From: Rhodobacteraceae bacterium F11138
Lineage (GTDB): Bacteria; Pseudomonadota; Alphaproteobacteria; Rhodobacterales; Rhodobacteraceae
Direction of reading: 5' to 3'
Assembly (NCBI GenBank): GCA_016521575.1
Contig: JAEKDP010000001.1
Span: forward strand, 787,894 to 851,893
Length of the DNA: 64,000 nt
Numbering within the stretch: position 1 is the first letter of the stretch; each line of letters begins with the position of its first letter. The notes below the pieces were generated by a model that saw only the letters and a list, made by a program, of their open reading frames with translations, ran no database searches and was not told the origin of the DNA. Positions 46,758-54,009 of this stretch are shown here, one piece after another. The translations under genes were made by a program, and so were the position numbers.

Positions 46758-47328
46758 GCCTGGGTTTGCTTTGCTGGTTTGCGGATTGCTGACCGCCCCT
46801 GCGGCGGGATGGTGCGAATCGCCGGACGGTTTCGCGCGAAGGCTTGAATTGCACGCCCAGCAGGCGTTGTTGGACCGGCGCGCTGTCGAAGGCACCGTGC
46901 TGGCCCCTTTCGTCACGGACGGATGCAGCGGGGGGCTGTCGGACGCCTGGCGCATGATCTCGGCGCAGTTTCCGGATTTTGCGGCGGCACATGACGATAC
47001 GCCGCCCTGGGAAGCCTGCTGTGTGATCCATGACCGCGTCTATCACGACGCAACGGGCTCGGACACCGCGGAACAGGGGTATGCGGCGCGGCTGCGGGCG
47101 GATGCGGCCCTGCGCAGCTGTGTCGAGCGGACGGGCGCCGCGCGCCGCGCGCAGCTGGCCGATCGCTACGATATGAGCGAGGACAGCATCACCGAGGCCT
47201 ATGCGGCGATCGCGCAGGGCATGTATCTGGCGGTCCGACTTGGCGGCGTGCCCTGTTCGGGGCTGCCGTGGCGGTGGGGGTTCGGTTGGCCGGATTGTTC
47301 GCCTCTGGCGCCTGTGACACAGCCGTAA
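46744..47328 (+). CDS. secreted phospholipase A2-like protein
   Basis: 194 residues from the ATG at 46744. A signal peptide (PGFALLVCGLLTAPAAGWC) precedes a Cys-rich domain. The stretch DGCSGG (59-64) resembles a calcium loop. WEACCVIHDRVYHD (89-102) matches the phospholipase A2 helix CCxxHDxxY, and DAALRSC (120-126) matches the second helix DxAxxxC, so His96 and Asp120 would form the catalytic dyad. The calcium ligands are not standard. It overlaps the glycerophosphodiesterase gene, so the two could act in sequence on phospholipids. The assignment rests on motifs only. Confidence 0.6.
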   Translation: MHPREPGFALLVCGLLTAPAAGWCESPDGFARRLELHAQQALLDRRAVEGTVLAPFVTDGCSGGLSDAWRMISAQFPDFAAAHDDTPPWEACCVIHDRVYHDATGSDTAEQGYAARLRADAALRSCVERTGAARRAQLADRYDMSEDSITEAYAAIAQGMYLAVRLGGVPCSGLPWRWGFGWPDCSPLAPVTQP

Positions 47329-47419
47329 GCGGGTTTCCGTCGCCTTGCGATTGACGTGGCTGCAGGGATTTGCGATTGCACTGTGCAACAGCAACCCTTT
47401 GCAAATGGAACCGGATGAC

Positions 47420-47554
47420 ATGGCTGAGTACAAGCACGGCGAGATGGACGTCAAGGCGCAGACGGAAACCTTTGACGGTTTCGTGAAATTCACAACATGG
47501 ACCGTGGTGGTCATTCTTGCCATCCTGGTGTTCCTGGCGCTGTTTGCCCGCTGA
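47420..47554 (+). CDS. aa3-type cytochrome c oxidase subunit IV
   Basis: 44 residues. The sequence AEYKHGEMDVKAQTETFDGF followed by a single helix (WTVVVILAILVFLALFA) is the bacterial aa3 oxidase subunit IV type found in Rhodobacterales and Paracoccus. It is too short to be predicted by length alone but the family pattern is clear. It is not next to the large oxidase subunits; 13 bases separate it from the lipoprotein gene. Confidence 0.88.
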   Translation: MAEYKHGEMDVKAQTETFDGFVKFTTWTVVVILAILVFLALFAR

Positions 47555-47567
47555 TCCGGGTCGTAGA

Positions 47568-48179
47568 ATGTTGCGTTTTCTTGTCGCGGTCTCGTTGCTC
47601 GCGGCCTTGACCGCCTGCACCAAGCCTGTTCAGAACTATGCGGATGACGCGACGATTGCCGCTGTCGCGTATCGCAATCCCGAACCGCCGTCCCTGACCC
47701 TGTACACCATGGTCAACAACCGATCGGGCGAGGGGGCACATACCGCGTTGTTGATCAACGCATCCCAACAGGTGATCTTTGATCCGGCGGGGTCGTTCTA
47801 TTCCTCGGCCACGCCCGAACAGGACGATGTGATATTCGGCGTCACGCCGCAGATGGAACAAGCCTATCGCAGCGCCCATGCGCGCAGCACCTTTCATGTG
47901 GTCAGCCAGAAGGTTTCCGTGTCTCCGGAACAGGCCGAGCGCGCCTTGCAACTGGCCAGAAGCAACGGGCGTGTCGCGGATGCGTTCTGCGCCAGTTCGA
48001 CGGCGAAACTGCTCACGCAGATCCCCGGTTTCGAGAGCATCCGCAGCACCATGTTTCCGAAAAAGCTGATGACCCAGTTTGCGGAAATCCCCGGCGTGCA
48101 GACCGATCGGTACTATGAAGACGACAGCCCCGATCTTCAACAGGGGCTGAACACGGTAAACGCGACCCTAACCCAGTAG
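47568..48179 (+). CDS. putative lipoprotein of unknown function
   Basis: 203 residues from the ATG at 47568. The lipobox LLAALTAC ends at Cys16-17 of a signal peptide, so it should be lipidated. The mature part has a charged, mostly helical pattern with LYTMVNNRSGEGAHTALLINA. No family is recognised with confidence. The 3' end overlaps azlD on the other strand by 12 bases. Confidence 0.78.
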   Translation: MLRFLVAVSLLAALTACTKPVQNYADDATIAAVAYRNPEPPSLTLYTMVNNRSGEGAHTALLINASQQVIFDPAGSFYSSATPEQDDVIFGVTPQMEQAYRSAHARSTFHVVSQKVSVSPEQAERALQLARSNGRVADAFCASSTAKLLTQIPGFESIRSTMFPKKLMTQFAEIPGVQTDRYYEDDSPDLQQGLNTVNATLTQ

Positions 48180-48503
48180 ATAGAGCAATGCGTAAAGCGT
48201 GGCGGCACCGGCGAAGATGGCTGCAATCACGTTCTTGGTGACCAGCCCGATCAGAATGGTCATCGCCGCCGCGCTCATCCGGGCCGTATCGGGCTGGCCC
48301 TGGGTGGCGGCGGGCCAGATCACCAGCGGTGTCACCAGGGCGGGAAGTATGGCGACCGCCGTGTAGCGCAGATGCCGCAGCAGCCAGTCGGGCATGGGAC
48401 GGTTGCCGACCAGCCCGATAAACACGAACCTCAGGGCGAAACTGCCCACGGCCATGGCGATTATGACAATCCACAGGGTAGTCTGATCTATCGTTTCGGT
48501 CAT
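48168..48503 (-). CDS. azlD: AzlD-type branched-chain amino acid exporter subunit
   Basis: 111 residues, about three to four membrane helices. WIVIIAMAVGSFALRFVFIGLVG and LRYTAVAILPALVTPLV are typical of AzlD, the small partner of AzlC. The start overlaps the azlC stop by 4 bases and its 3' end overlaps the convergent lipoprotein gene by 12 bases. Confidence 0.9.
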   Translation of the reverse strand: MTETIDQTTLWIVIIAMAVGSFALRFVFIGLVGNRPMPDWLLRHLRYTAVAILPALVTPLVIWPAATQGQPDTARMSAAAMTILIGLVTKNVIAAIFAGAATLYALLYLLG

Positions 48504-49216
48504 GCGTTCAGCCTCTTGCGATCAAGCATAAGTTCCGTCTGTGCCCCGGTGATCATCCCGGCAAACCCGGCGCACAACAGCCCCAGATTATAGGGAAACC
48601 CCGCCGATACGATTGCCACGATGATCGCCACCACGGCCGCCGCCAGATGCGCGGGGGTGCGCAACATCGGTGCAATCATCGCCAGAAAGGCGATGGGCAG
48701 CGCAAAATCCAGGGCCCAGCTTTCGGGAATTTGCGATCCCATGACCGCCCCCACCAGCGTTGCGCTGTACCACAGCGGAGCAATCAACCCGACGCTGCCC
48801 AGGAAATATGCCATGCGTTCGGATATGGTCATGTCGCGATGGGTTTCGAATTGAACGATGGACAGGGCATAGGATTGATCGACCGTGAAATAGGCCGCAA
48901 GCGCGCGCTGCCATATCGTTGCCCCGCCAAGATACGGGGTCAGGGACGCGGAATACATCGCGACCCGCAGATTGACGGCCAGGGCCGAGATCAGCACCAT
49001 CACCGTCGGGGCCTGTTCCTGCATCAGTTGCAGCGCGGTGAATTGCGCGGCCCCTGCGAACACCGTCACGGAAAAGGTCATGATTTCCAACAGGTTCAGA
49101 CCCGCTTCGACAGCCAGTACGCCGAACAGCAAACCGAAGGGGCCTGCCACCAGAACAAAGGGCGTGCTATCCCTGATGCCTTTCCAGAAGAACGATTTTG
49201 CGGTGGTGGATGCCAT
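48500..49216 (-). CDS. azlC: AzlC-type branched-chain amino acid exporter subunit
   Basis: 238 residues. Family markers are KGIRDSTPFVLVAGPFGLLFGVLAVEAGL, FAGAAQFTALQLM and RVAMYSASLTPYLGG. With AzlD it forms a secondary exporter of branched-chain amino acids or analogues. It is divergent from fdhD, with 55 bases between the starts. Confidence 0.92.
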   Translation of the reverse strand: MASTTAKSFFWKGIRDSTPFVLVAGPFGLLFGVLAVEAGLNLLEIMTFSVTVFAGAAQFTALQLMQEQAPTVMVLISALAVNLRVAMYSASLTPYLGGATIWQRALAAYFTVDQSYALSIVQFETHRDMTISERMAYFLGSVGLIAPLWYSATLVGAVMGSQIPESWALDFALPIAFLAMIAPMLRTPAHLAAAVVAIIVAIVSAGFPYNLGLLCAGFAGMITGAQTELMLDRKRLNA

Positions 49217-49271
49217 GCGATACCCCTAGACTGCGCCGGACAGCACTAGCGAGGATCGGGAGGGGTTGCAA

Positions 49272-50156
49272 TTGGTCACGAAGCCGGACGCCGAGGGCTA
49301 TATCATCGCGCCTCTCCCCGGTGCGGCGGGTTTGACGCGCGCGGTCGAAGGTGTGGATCAGAACGGACACCGTTCACGCATCGCAGTTGTCGAAGAACGC
49401 CCACTGACCATTTTCCTGAATGGGCAGGAAATCGTGACGGCGATGACCATTGGCGACTATCCGGAATACCTGGCGCTGGGGTTCTTGCGCAATCAGGGCA
49501 TGTTGCTGGCGGATGACCGTATCTCGGGGGTCGACTATGACGACGACCTGGAAACCGTGGTGGTGCGGACCGACCGCAAGACATCTTACGAAGAAAAACT
49601 GCGCAAGAAGACCCGCACGTCGGGCTGTGCCGTCGGAACGGTTTTCGGCGACATGATGGAGGGTCTCGAAGGGGTGCGGTTGCCTGCGGTCGAACTGCGC
49701 ACAAGCTGGCTGTATGCCTTGGCGGCGCGGATCAACCGCACGCCGTCCCTGTATCTTGAGGCTGGCGCGATCCACGGCACGGTGCTGTGCAGGCAGGATC
49801 GCCCGCTGGTCTATATGGAAGACGTGGGGCGCCACAATGCGGTGGACAAGATCGCCGGCTGGATGCTGCAGAATCAGACCCCGCCCGAGGACAAGATCCT
49901 GTACACCACCGGGCGGTTGACCTCGGAAATGGTCATCAAGACCGCGATGATGGGAATTCCGGTGCTGGCGTCGCGTTCCGGTTTTACCGCCTGGGGTGTC
50001 GAAATCGCCCGCGAGGTCGGGTTGACCCTGATCGGACGCATGCGCGGACAGCGGTATGTCTGTCTGTCGGGCGAGGACCGTCTGCTGCGTGACACCGATC
50101 CGTCTGCGGTCGCCGGTGAGGAACCTCGCCACAGCAGAAAGAGCGCCAGAACATGA
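49272..50156 (+). CDS. fdhD: formate dehydrogenase accessory sulfurtransferase FdhD
   Basis: Delivers sulfur from a cysteine desulfurase to the bis-MGD cofactor of formate dehydrogenase; 294 residues. I place the start at the TTG at 49272, which has GGGAGGGG (49258-49265) with proper spacing; a TTG at 49266 would sit against that element. The catalytic-loop Cys is in SGCAVG, where E. coli has two Cys (CxxC) but here the second position is Gly. MEDVGRHNAVDK and YTTGRLTSEMV are intact. First gene of a Moco operon with 4-base overlaps; no formate dehydrogenase gene is in the window. Confidence 0.92.
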   Translation: MVTKPDAEGYIIAPLPGAAGLTRAVEGVDQNGHRSRIAVVEERPLTIFLNGQEIVTAMTIGDYPEYLALGFLRNQGMLLADDRISGVDYDDDLETVVVRTDRKTSYEEKLRKKTRTSGCAVGTVFGDMMEGLEGVRLPAVELRTSWLYALAARINRTPSLYLEAGAIHGTVLCRQDRPLVYMEDVGRHNAVDKIAGWMLQNQTPPEDKILYTTGRLTSEMVIKTAMMGIPVLASRSGFTAWGVEIAREVGLTLIGRMRGQRYVCLSGEDRLLRDTDPSAVAGEEPRHSRKSART

Positions 50157-50773
50157 AGGCTCCTCTGGGTGTGATACTGGCGGGCGGGCTTGCCAGCCGG
50201 ATGGGCGGCGGGGATAAGGGGCTTTTGATGCTGCGCGGTCAGTCGCTTTTGGCGCGGGTGATCGACAGATTGCAGCCCCAGGTCGCCGATCTGGCCCTGA
50301 ACGCAAACGGGGCCGCGTCGCGATTTTCGGATTTTGGTCTTCCGGTGTTGCACGACAGCATAGAAGGCTTCGTCGGCCCCTTGGCCGGAGTGCTGGCGGG
50401 GCTGGACTGGGCGGCGGAACAGGGTGCGGACAGCATCGTCACAGCGGCGGCGGATACGCCTTTCTTCCCCTCTGATCTGGTGCCGCGCCTGCAACTGGCG
50501 GGGCAGGGTATGACGCACCCTCTGGTGCTGGCGGCGACACCGGACGCGGCGCGGGGACGTGTCCGGCATCCGACATTCGGCTTGTGGCCGGTTGCCCTGC
50601 GCGAGGATCTGCGCGATGCGCTTGAAGGCGGATTGCGCAAGGTGGTATCGTGGACCGACCGGCACGGCGGGCAAGAGGCGCTTTTTGACGCCGAGCATTT
50701 CGATCCCTTCTTCAACGTCAATACGCCACAGGATCTGGCCCGGGCCGAAACCATTCTGGAGCGCGCGTCGTGA
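50153..50773 (+). CDS. mobA: molybdenum cofactor guanylyltransferase
   Basis: Adds GMP to Mo-molybdopterin to make the MGD cofactor; 206 residues. The nucleotide-binding LAGGLASRMGGGDKGLL is complete, followed by TAAADTPFFPSDLV (Asp for metal) and FFNVNTPQDLA. It overlaps fdhD and mobB by 4 bases each. Confidence 0.95.
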   Translation: MKAPLGVILAGGLASRMGGGDKGLLMLRGQSLLARVIDRLQPQVADLALNANGAASRFSDFGLPVLHDSIEGFVGPLAGVLAGLDWAAEQGADSIVTAAADTPFFPSDLVPRLQLAGQGMTHPLVLAATPDAARGRVRHPTFGLWPVALREDLRDALEGGLRKVVSWTDRHGGQEALFDAEHFDPFFNVNTPQDLARAETILERAS

Positions 50774-51273
50774 AGGTTTTCGGCGTGACCGGCTGGAAGA
50801 ACACCGGCAAGACCGGTCTGGTGGAGCGTCTGGTGGCTGAAATCACCGCACGGGGGCTGTCCGTGTCGACCGTCAAGCACGCTCATCACAGCTTTGACGT
50901 GGATCAGCCGGGCCGGGACAGCCACCGCCACCGGGTGGCCGGTGCGCAAGAGGTGCTGCTTTGCTCGGGAAACCGCTGGGCCTTGATGCACGAATTGCGC
51001 GACGCGGATGAACCGGATCTTGCCACGCTGCTGGCGCGTCTTTCACCGGTCGATCTGGTCCTGATCGAGGGCTACAAGCGCGAACCGCACCCCAAGATCG
51101 AAACCCATCGGTCCGCATCGGGCCAATTGCTGCTTGCGCCAGACGATGAAACGATCCGGGCTGTGGCCAGCGATACGCCCCTGACGCTGGACCGGCCGGT
51201 TTTCGATCTGGACGATACCGTGGGGATTGCCGATTTCGTCCTGCGCGAAGCGGGGGTGTCAAGGCCATGTTGA
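50770..51273 (+). CDS. mobB: molybdopterin-guanine dinucleotide biosynthesis protein B
   Basis: GTP-binding accessory protein; 167 residues. The P-loop is GWKNTGKT, followed by STVKHAHHSFDVDQPGRDSHRH and DLVLIEGYKREPHPKIE. It is helpful but not essential for MGD formation. The moeA ATG is one base beyond its stop. Confidence 0.94.
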   Translation: MKVFGVTGWKNTGKTGLVERLVAEITARGLSVSTVKHAHHSFDVDQPGRDSHRHRVAGAQEVLLCSGNRWALMHELRDADEPDLATLLARLSPVDLVLIEGYKREPHPKIETHRSASGQLLLAPDDETIRAVASDTPLTLDRPVFDLDDTVGIADFVLREAGVSRPC

Positions 51274-51274
51274 A

Positions 51275-52552
51275 ATGACGGGCAGCAGTCAGGAAAACCC
51301 CATCGCGCCGCCGCCGCTGCGCAATGACTGCTTTGCGTTGCCAGCTGGGGTCAATTGGACCCCGGTGGACGACGCGCTGGATCTGTTGCGCAATCGTCTG
51401 CATCCGGTGACCGGCCACGAGCCCCTTCCCATCGCCGAAGCCCTGGGACGGGTGCTGGCGCAGGATGTTGTCGCGCGCCGTTCCAATCCTCCGCATGCCA
51501 ATTCGGCTGTGGATGGATATGGCTTTGCCGGGCCGCTGCCCGAGGGGGTGCACAGCCTGCCATTGGTGCCGGGCCGCGCCGCGGCGGGGGTGCCATTGCC
51601 TGTCAGCGTGCCTGCGGGACATGCGGTGCGTATCCTGACCGGGGCCAGTCTGCCCTCTGGGGTCGACACCGTGGTATTGCAAGAGGACGTCACATCGGAT
51701 GGCACGCAGATCGCCCTGCGCGGGCCGCTCAAAAAGGGGGCCAACGCGCGCCGGGCGGGCGAGGATGTCGATAAGGGCGATCCGGTTCTTGCCGCGGGGC
51801 GGGTTTTGACGGCTGCGGATCTGGCATTGCTGTCGGCGGTCGGTGTTGCGCAGGTTCCGGTGCGCGCGGTCTTGCGTGTGGCCGTGATCTCGACCGGGGA
51901 TGAATTGGTTGATCCCGGGCAAACCGCCGGGGCCGGGCAGATCTTTGACGCCAATCGCCCGATGTTGCTGGCGATGGCGCAACGGTTCGGGTTCCGGCCT
52001 GTCGACATGGGCCGGGTCAGAGACGATCGGGCCGCGCTGCGCGACCGCCTTGATCAGGCTGCCGCCCGGGCGGATGTCGTCTTGACAAGCGGCGGTGCGT
52101 CGGCCGGTGACGAAGACCATGTGTCTGCCCTGTTGCAGGACGCGGGCGCAATGCAGAAGTGGCGTATCGCGGTCAAACCGGGACGCCCGCTGGCTTTGGG
52201 CATGTGGTCGGGCACCCCTGTCTTCGGGCTGCCGGGAAACCCGGTCGCGGCGATGGTCTGTACCCTGATTTTCGCGCGCCCCGCGATGAGCCTGCTGGCC
52301 GGGGCGCGGTGGCTGGTTCCTCAGGGGTTCGATCTGCCTGCCGCCTTCGAGAAGAACAAGAAGCCGGGGCGGCGCGAATATCTGCGCGCGCGGATGCGTG
52401 ACGGGCGCGCCGAGGTATTCGCCTCGGAAGGCTCGGGGCGGATCAGCGGGCTGAGCTGGGCCGACGGGCTGGTCGAATTGCAAGATGGCGCGCGTCACGT
52501 CCGGCCCGGTGATCCGGTTCGTTTCATCCCGTTCGGCAGTTTCGGTCTCTGA
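51275..52552 (+). CDS. moeA: molybdopterin molybdotransferase
   Basis: Inserts molybdate into adenylylated molybdopterin; 425 residues from the ATG at 51275. Family motifs are NSAVDGYGFAG, RILTGASLPSGVDTVVLQE, VISTGDEL, SGGASAGDEDHV and GLPGNPVAAMV. Last gene of the fdhD-mobA-mobB-moeA operon. It ends 6 bases from the convergent dehydrogenase gene. Confidence 0.95.
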   Translation: MTGSSQENPIAPPPLRNDCFALPAGVNWTPVDDALDLLRNRLHPVTGHEPLPIAEALGRVLAQDVVARRSNPPHANSAVDGYGFAGPLPEGVHSLPLVPGRAAAGVPLPVSVPAGHAVRILTGASLPSGVDTVVLQEDVTSDGTQIALRGPLKKGANARRAGEDVDKGDPVLAAGRVLTAADLALLSAVGVAQVPVRAVLRVAVISTGDELVDPGQTAGAGQIFDANRPMLLAMAQRFGFRPVDMGRVRDDRAALRDRLDQAAARADVVLTSGGASAGDEDHVSALLQDAGAMQKWRIAVKPGRPLALGMWSGTPVFGLPGNPVAAMVCTLIFARPAMSLLAGARWLVPQGFDLPAAFEKNKKPGRREYLRARMRDGRAEVFASEGSGRISGLSWADGLVELQDGARHVRPGDPVRFIPFGSFGL

Positions 52553-52558
52553 CGGTTC

Positions 52559-53512
52559 TCACAGATGCCCGCATTCGGGCACCGGTGTCAGCGTGCTGCC
52601 GTCCTGTTGCCATCTGAGCAGGTTGTCACAGGTCAGATCCGCCATGGCCTGGCGGGTTTCATGGGTGCCGCTGCCGATGTGGGGCAGCAGCACCACATTG
52701 TCCATGTTGATCAGGTCGGCCGGGACATGGGGTTCGTTTTCGAATACGTCCAACCCGGCCCCGCCCAGTTCACCCGCCTGAAGGGCGTGCACCATGGCGG
52801 TTTCATCCACCACGGACCCGCGCGAGATGTTGATCAGGATACCCCGCGCCCCCAGTGCCTGCAGGACAGACCGATCTATCAGATGCCGCGTGTCCGGTCC
52901 GCCCGGAACGACGCAGATCAGAACGTCACAGGCCGCCGCCATTTCGGTCAGATCGCTATAGTACCGATAGCCAACCGATTTCACGTGGCGCGCGTGATAG
53001 ACCACCGTGGCATCGAAAGCCTGCAACCGCCCTGCCAGGGTCTGGCCGATACGTCCCAATCCGACGATGCCGACGGTGCGACCCTGAACCGTATGCGTCA
53101 AAGGCGCCTTGCCCTCGGTCGCCCAGCGTCCGCTGCGCACATAGGCGTCGTTGGTGATCAGCCTGCGGCTGACGGCAAGCCACAACATGATAGCAGTATT
53201 GGCGACTTCGTCATTCAGCACGCCGGGGGTGTGGGTCACAATGATGCCCCGGGCCGCCGCAGCAGTGGCATCAATAGAGTCATAGCCGACCCCATAGCTG
53301 GAAATGATCTTGAGATTGGGCAGCGCATCCAGAAAATCGGACCGGATGGCCCGTCCGCCGGTGGCCAGAACCGCGGGAATCTCGGGGCCGTGCGCGTCCA
53401 TATACCGGGTCGGGTCCGCGATATCCTCTAGCGAGATCAGATTGAAGCTGCCTGACAGGCGCTCTGTCATGTGTGTGTCGATCTTGCCGGTCAGCAATAG
53501 GTTGGTCTTCAT
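52559..53512 (-). CDS. D-2-hydroxyacid dehydrogenase (glyoxylate/hydroxypyruvate reductase-like)
   Basis: NAD(P)H-dependent reductase of 2-oxoacids; 317 residues from the ATG at 53512. The cofactor motif is GLGRIGQ, the catalytic Arg is in NISRGSVVDE, the Glu in DVFENEPHVP and the His in LLPHIGSGTHETR. The YGVGYDSID and HTPGVLNDEVA segments match hydroxypyruvate/glyoxylate reductases. It is divergent from aceE across a 497-base region. Confidence 0.87.
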   Translation of the reverse strand: MKTNLLLTGKIDTHMTERLSGSFNLISLEDIADPTRYMDAHGPEIPAVLATGGRAIRSDFLDALPNLKIISSYGVGYDSIDATAAAARGIIVTHTPGVLNDEVANTAIMLWLAVSRRLITNDAYVRSGRWATEGKAPLTHTVQGRTVGIVGLGRIGQTLAGRLQAFDATVVYHARHVKSVGYRYYSDLTEMAAACDVLICVVPGGPDTRHLIDRSVLQALGARGILINISRGSVVDETAMVHALQAGELGGAGLDVFENEPHVPADLINMDNVVLLPHIGSGTHETRQAMADLTCDNLLRWQQDGSTLTPVPECGHL

Positions 53513-53794
53513 CTCGGTCTTTCTTCCTGATGCGCGGTTTGATGCACGGTGGTCGGTGATGGGTGGTGTTCGGAAAATCATGCGGCTGTCGTGGGCGGGC
53601 GGTCAGACAGATCGCTGCGCAGGGTGATGAAACCGGCCCGAAACGTCAATGCCCGGCAACCGGGTTTGATAGGTCCGGCTTTCTGCTGCGTTGAGATATG
53701 GTCAAGATGGACTCGTGCGGGAAAATTTGTTCTGATTTCTATCAATGGCAGAAGCCCGGGGATGCGTGTTCGGTGCCATGTGCGGGTCTCGAAT

Positions 53795-53816
53795 TTTAGT
53801 TTAATGCTAAACTAAA
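53795..53816. promoter_or_regulatory. perfect 9-bp inverted repeat, distal operator candidate for aceE
   Basis: The arms TTTAGTTTA and TAAACTAAA flank ATGC, with no mismatch. 18 of 22 positions recur at 53951-53972. The outer bases TTTAG and CTAAA resemble Irr/ICE-like elements, but the inner bases differ, so the regulator is not assigned. Confidence 0.6.
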
Positions 53817-53950
53817 GCCATGCGTTGCGCGCAGAGATGCTATGTGTCGAGGGGGCTACATGGGCTTGGCGGGGTATGTTAGGCCCGAATTCAACAGACC
53901 GGCCAAGCGGAATTTGGCTGGCGGCATGTGTGAAAACCTCATTCATGCTA

Positions 53951-53972
53951 TATAATTTAAGGCTAAACCAAA
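53951..53972 (+). promoter_or_regulatory. aceE promoter with an overlapping operator-like site
   Basis: TATAAT at 53951-53956 is a perfect -10 hexamer, 54 bases before the aceE ATG. The 22 bases from 53951 match the distal dyad at 53795 in 18 positions, including TTTAA and GCTAAAC. A protein bound here would cover the -10 element. A convincing -35 was not found. Confidence 0.55.
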
Positions 53973-54009
53973 TTTGAGGGCGATGGCTCTTGCAAGGGAA
54001 GAGGAACAC

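Larger units (their letters stand above)
53513..54009. other. divergent regulatory region between a hydroxyacid dehydrogenase and aceE
   Basis: 497 bases. The part near aceE is AT-rich. It holds two similar 22-base operator-like sites (53795-53816 and 53951-53972), and a perfect TATAAT at 53951-53956. No credible gene was found; short open frames here have no ribosome-binding site or family resemblance. Confidence 0.65.

Noticed and set aside
53549-53815. An 88-codon plus-strand open frame upstream of aceE
   Set aside because: It ends inside the distal dyad, has no Shine-Dalgarno sequence and an arbitrary composition.
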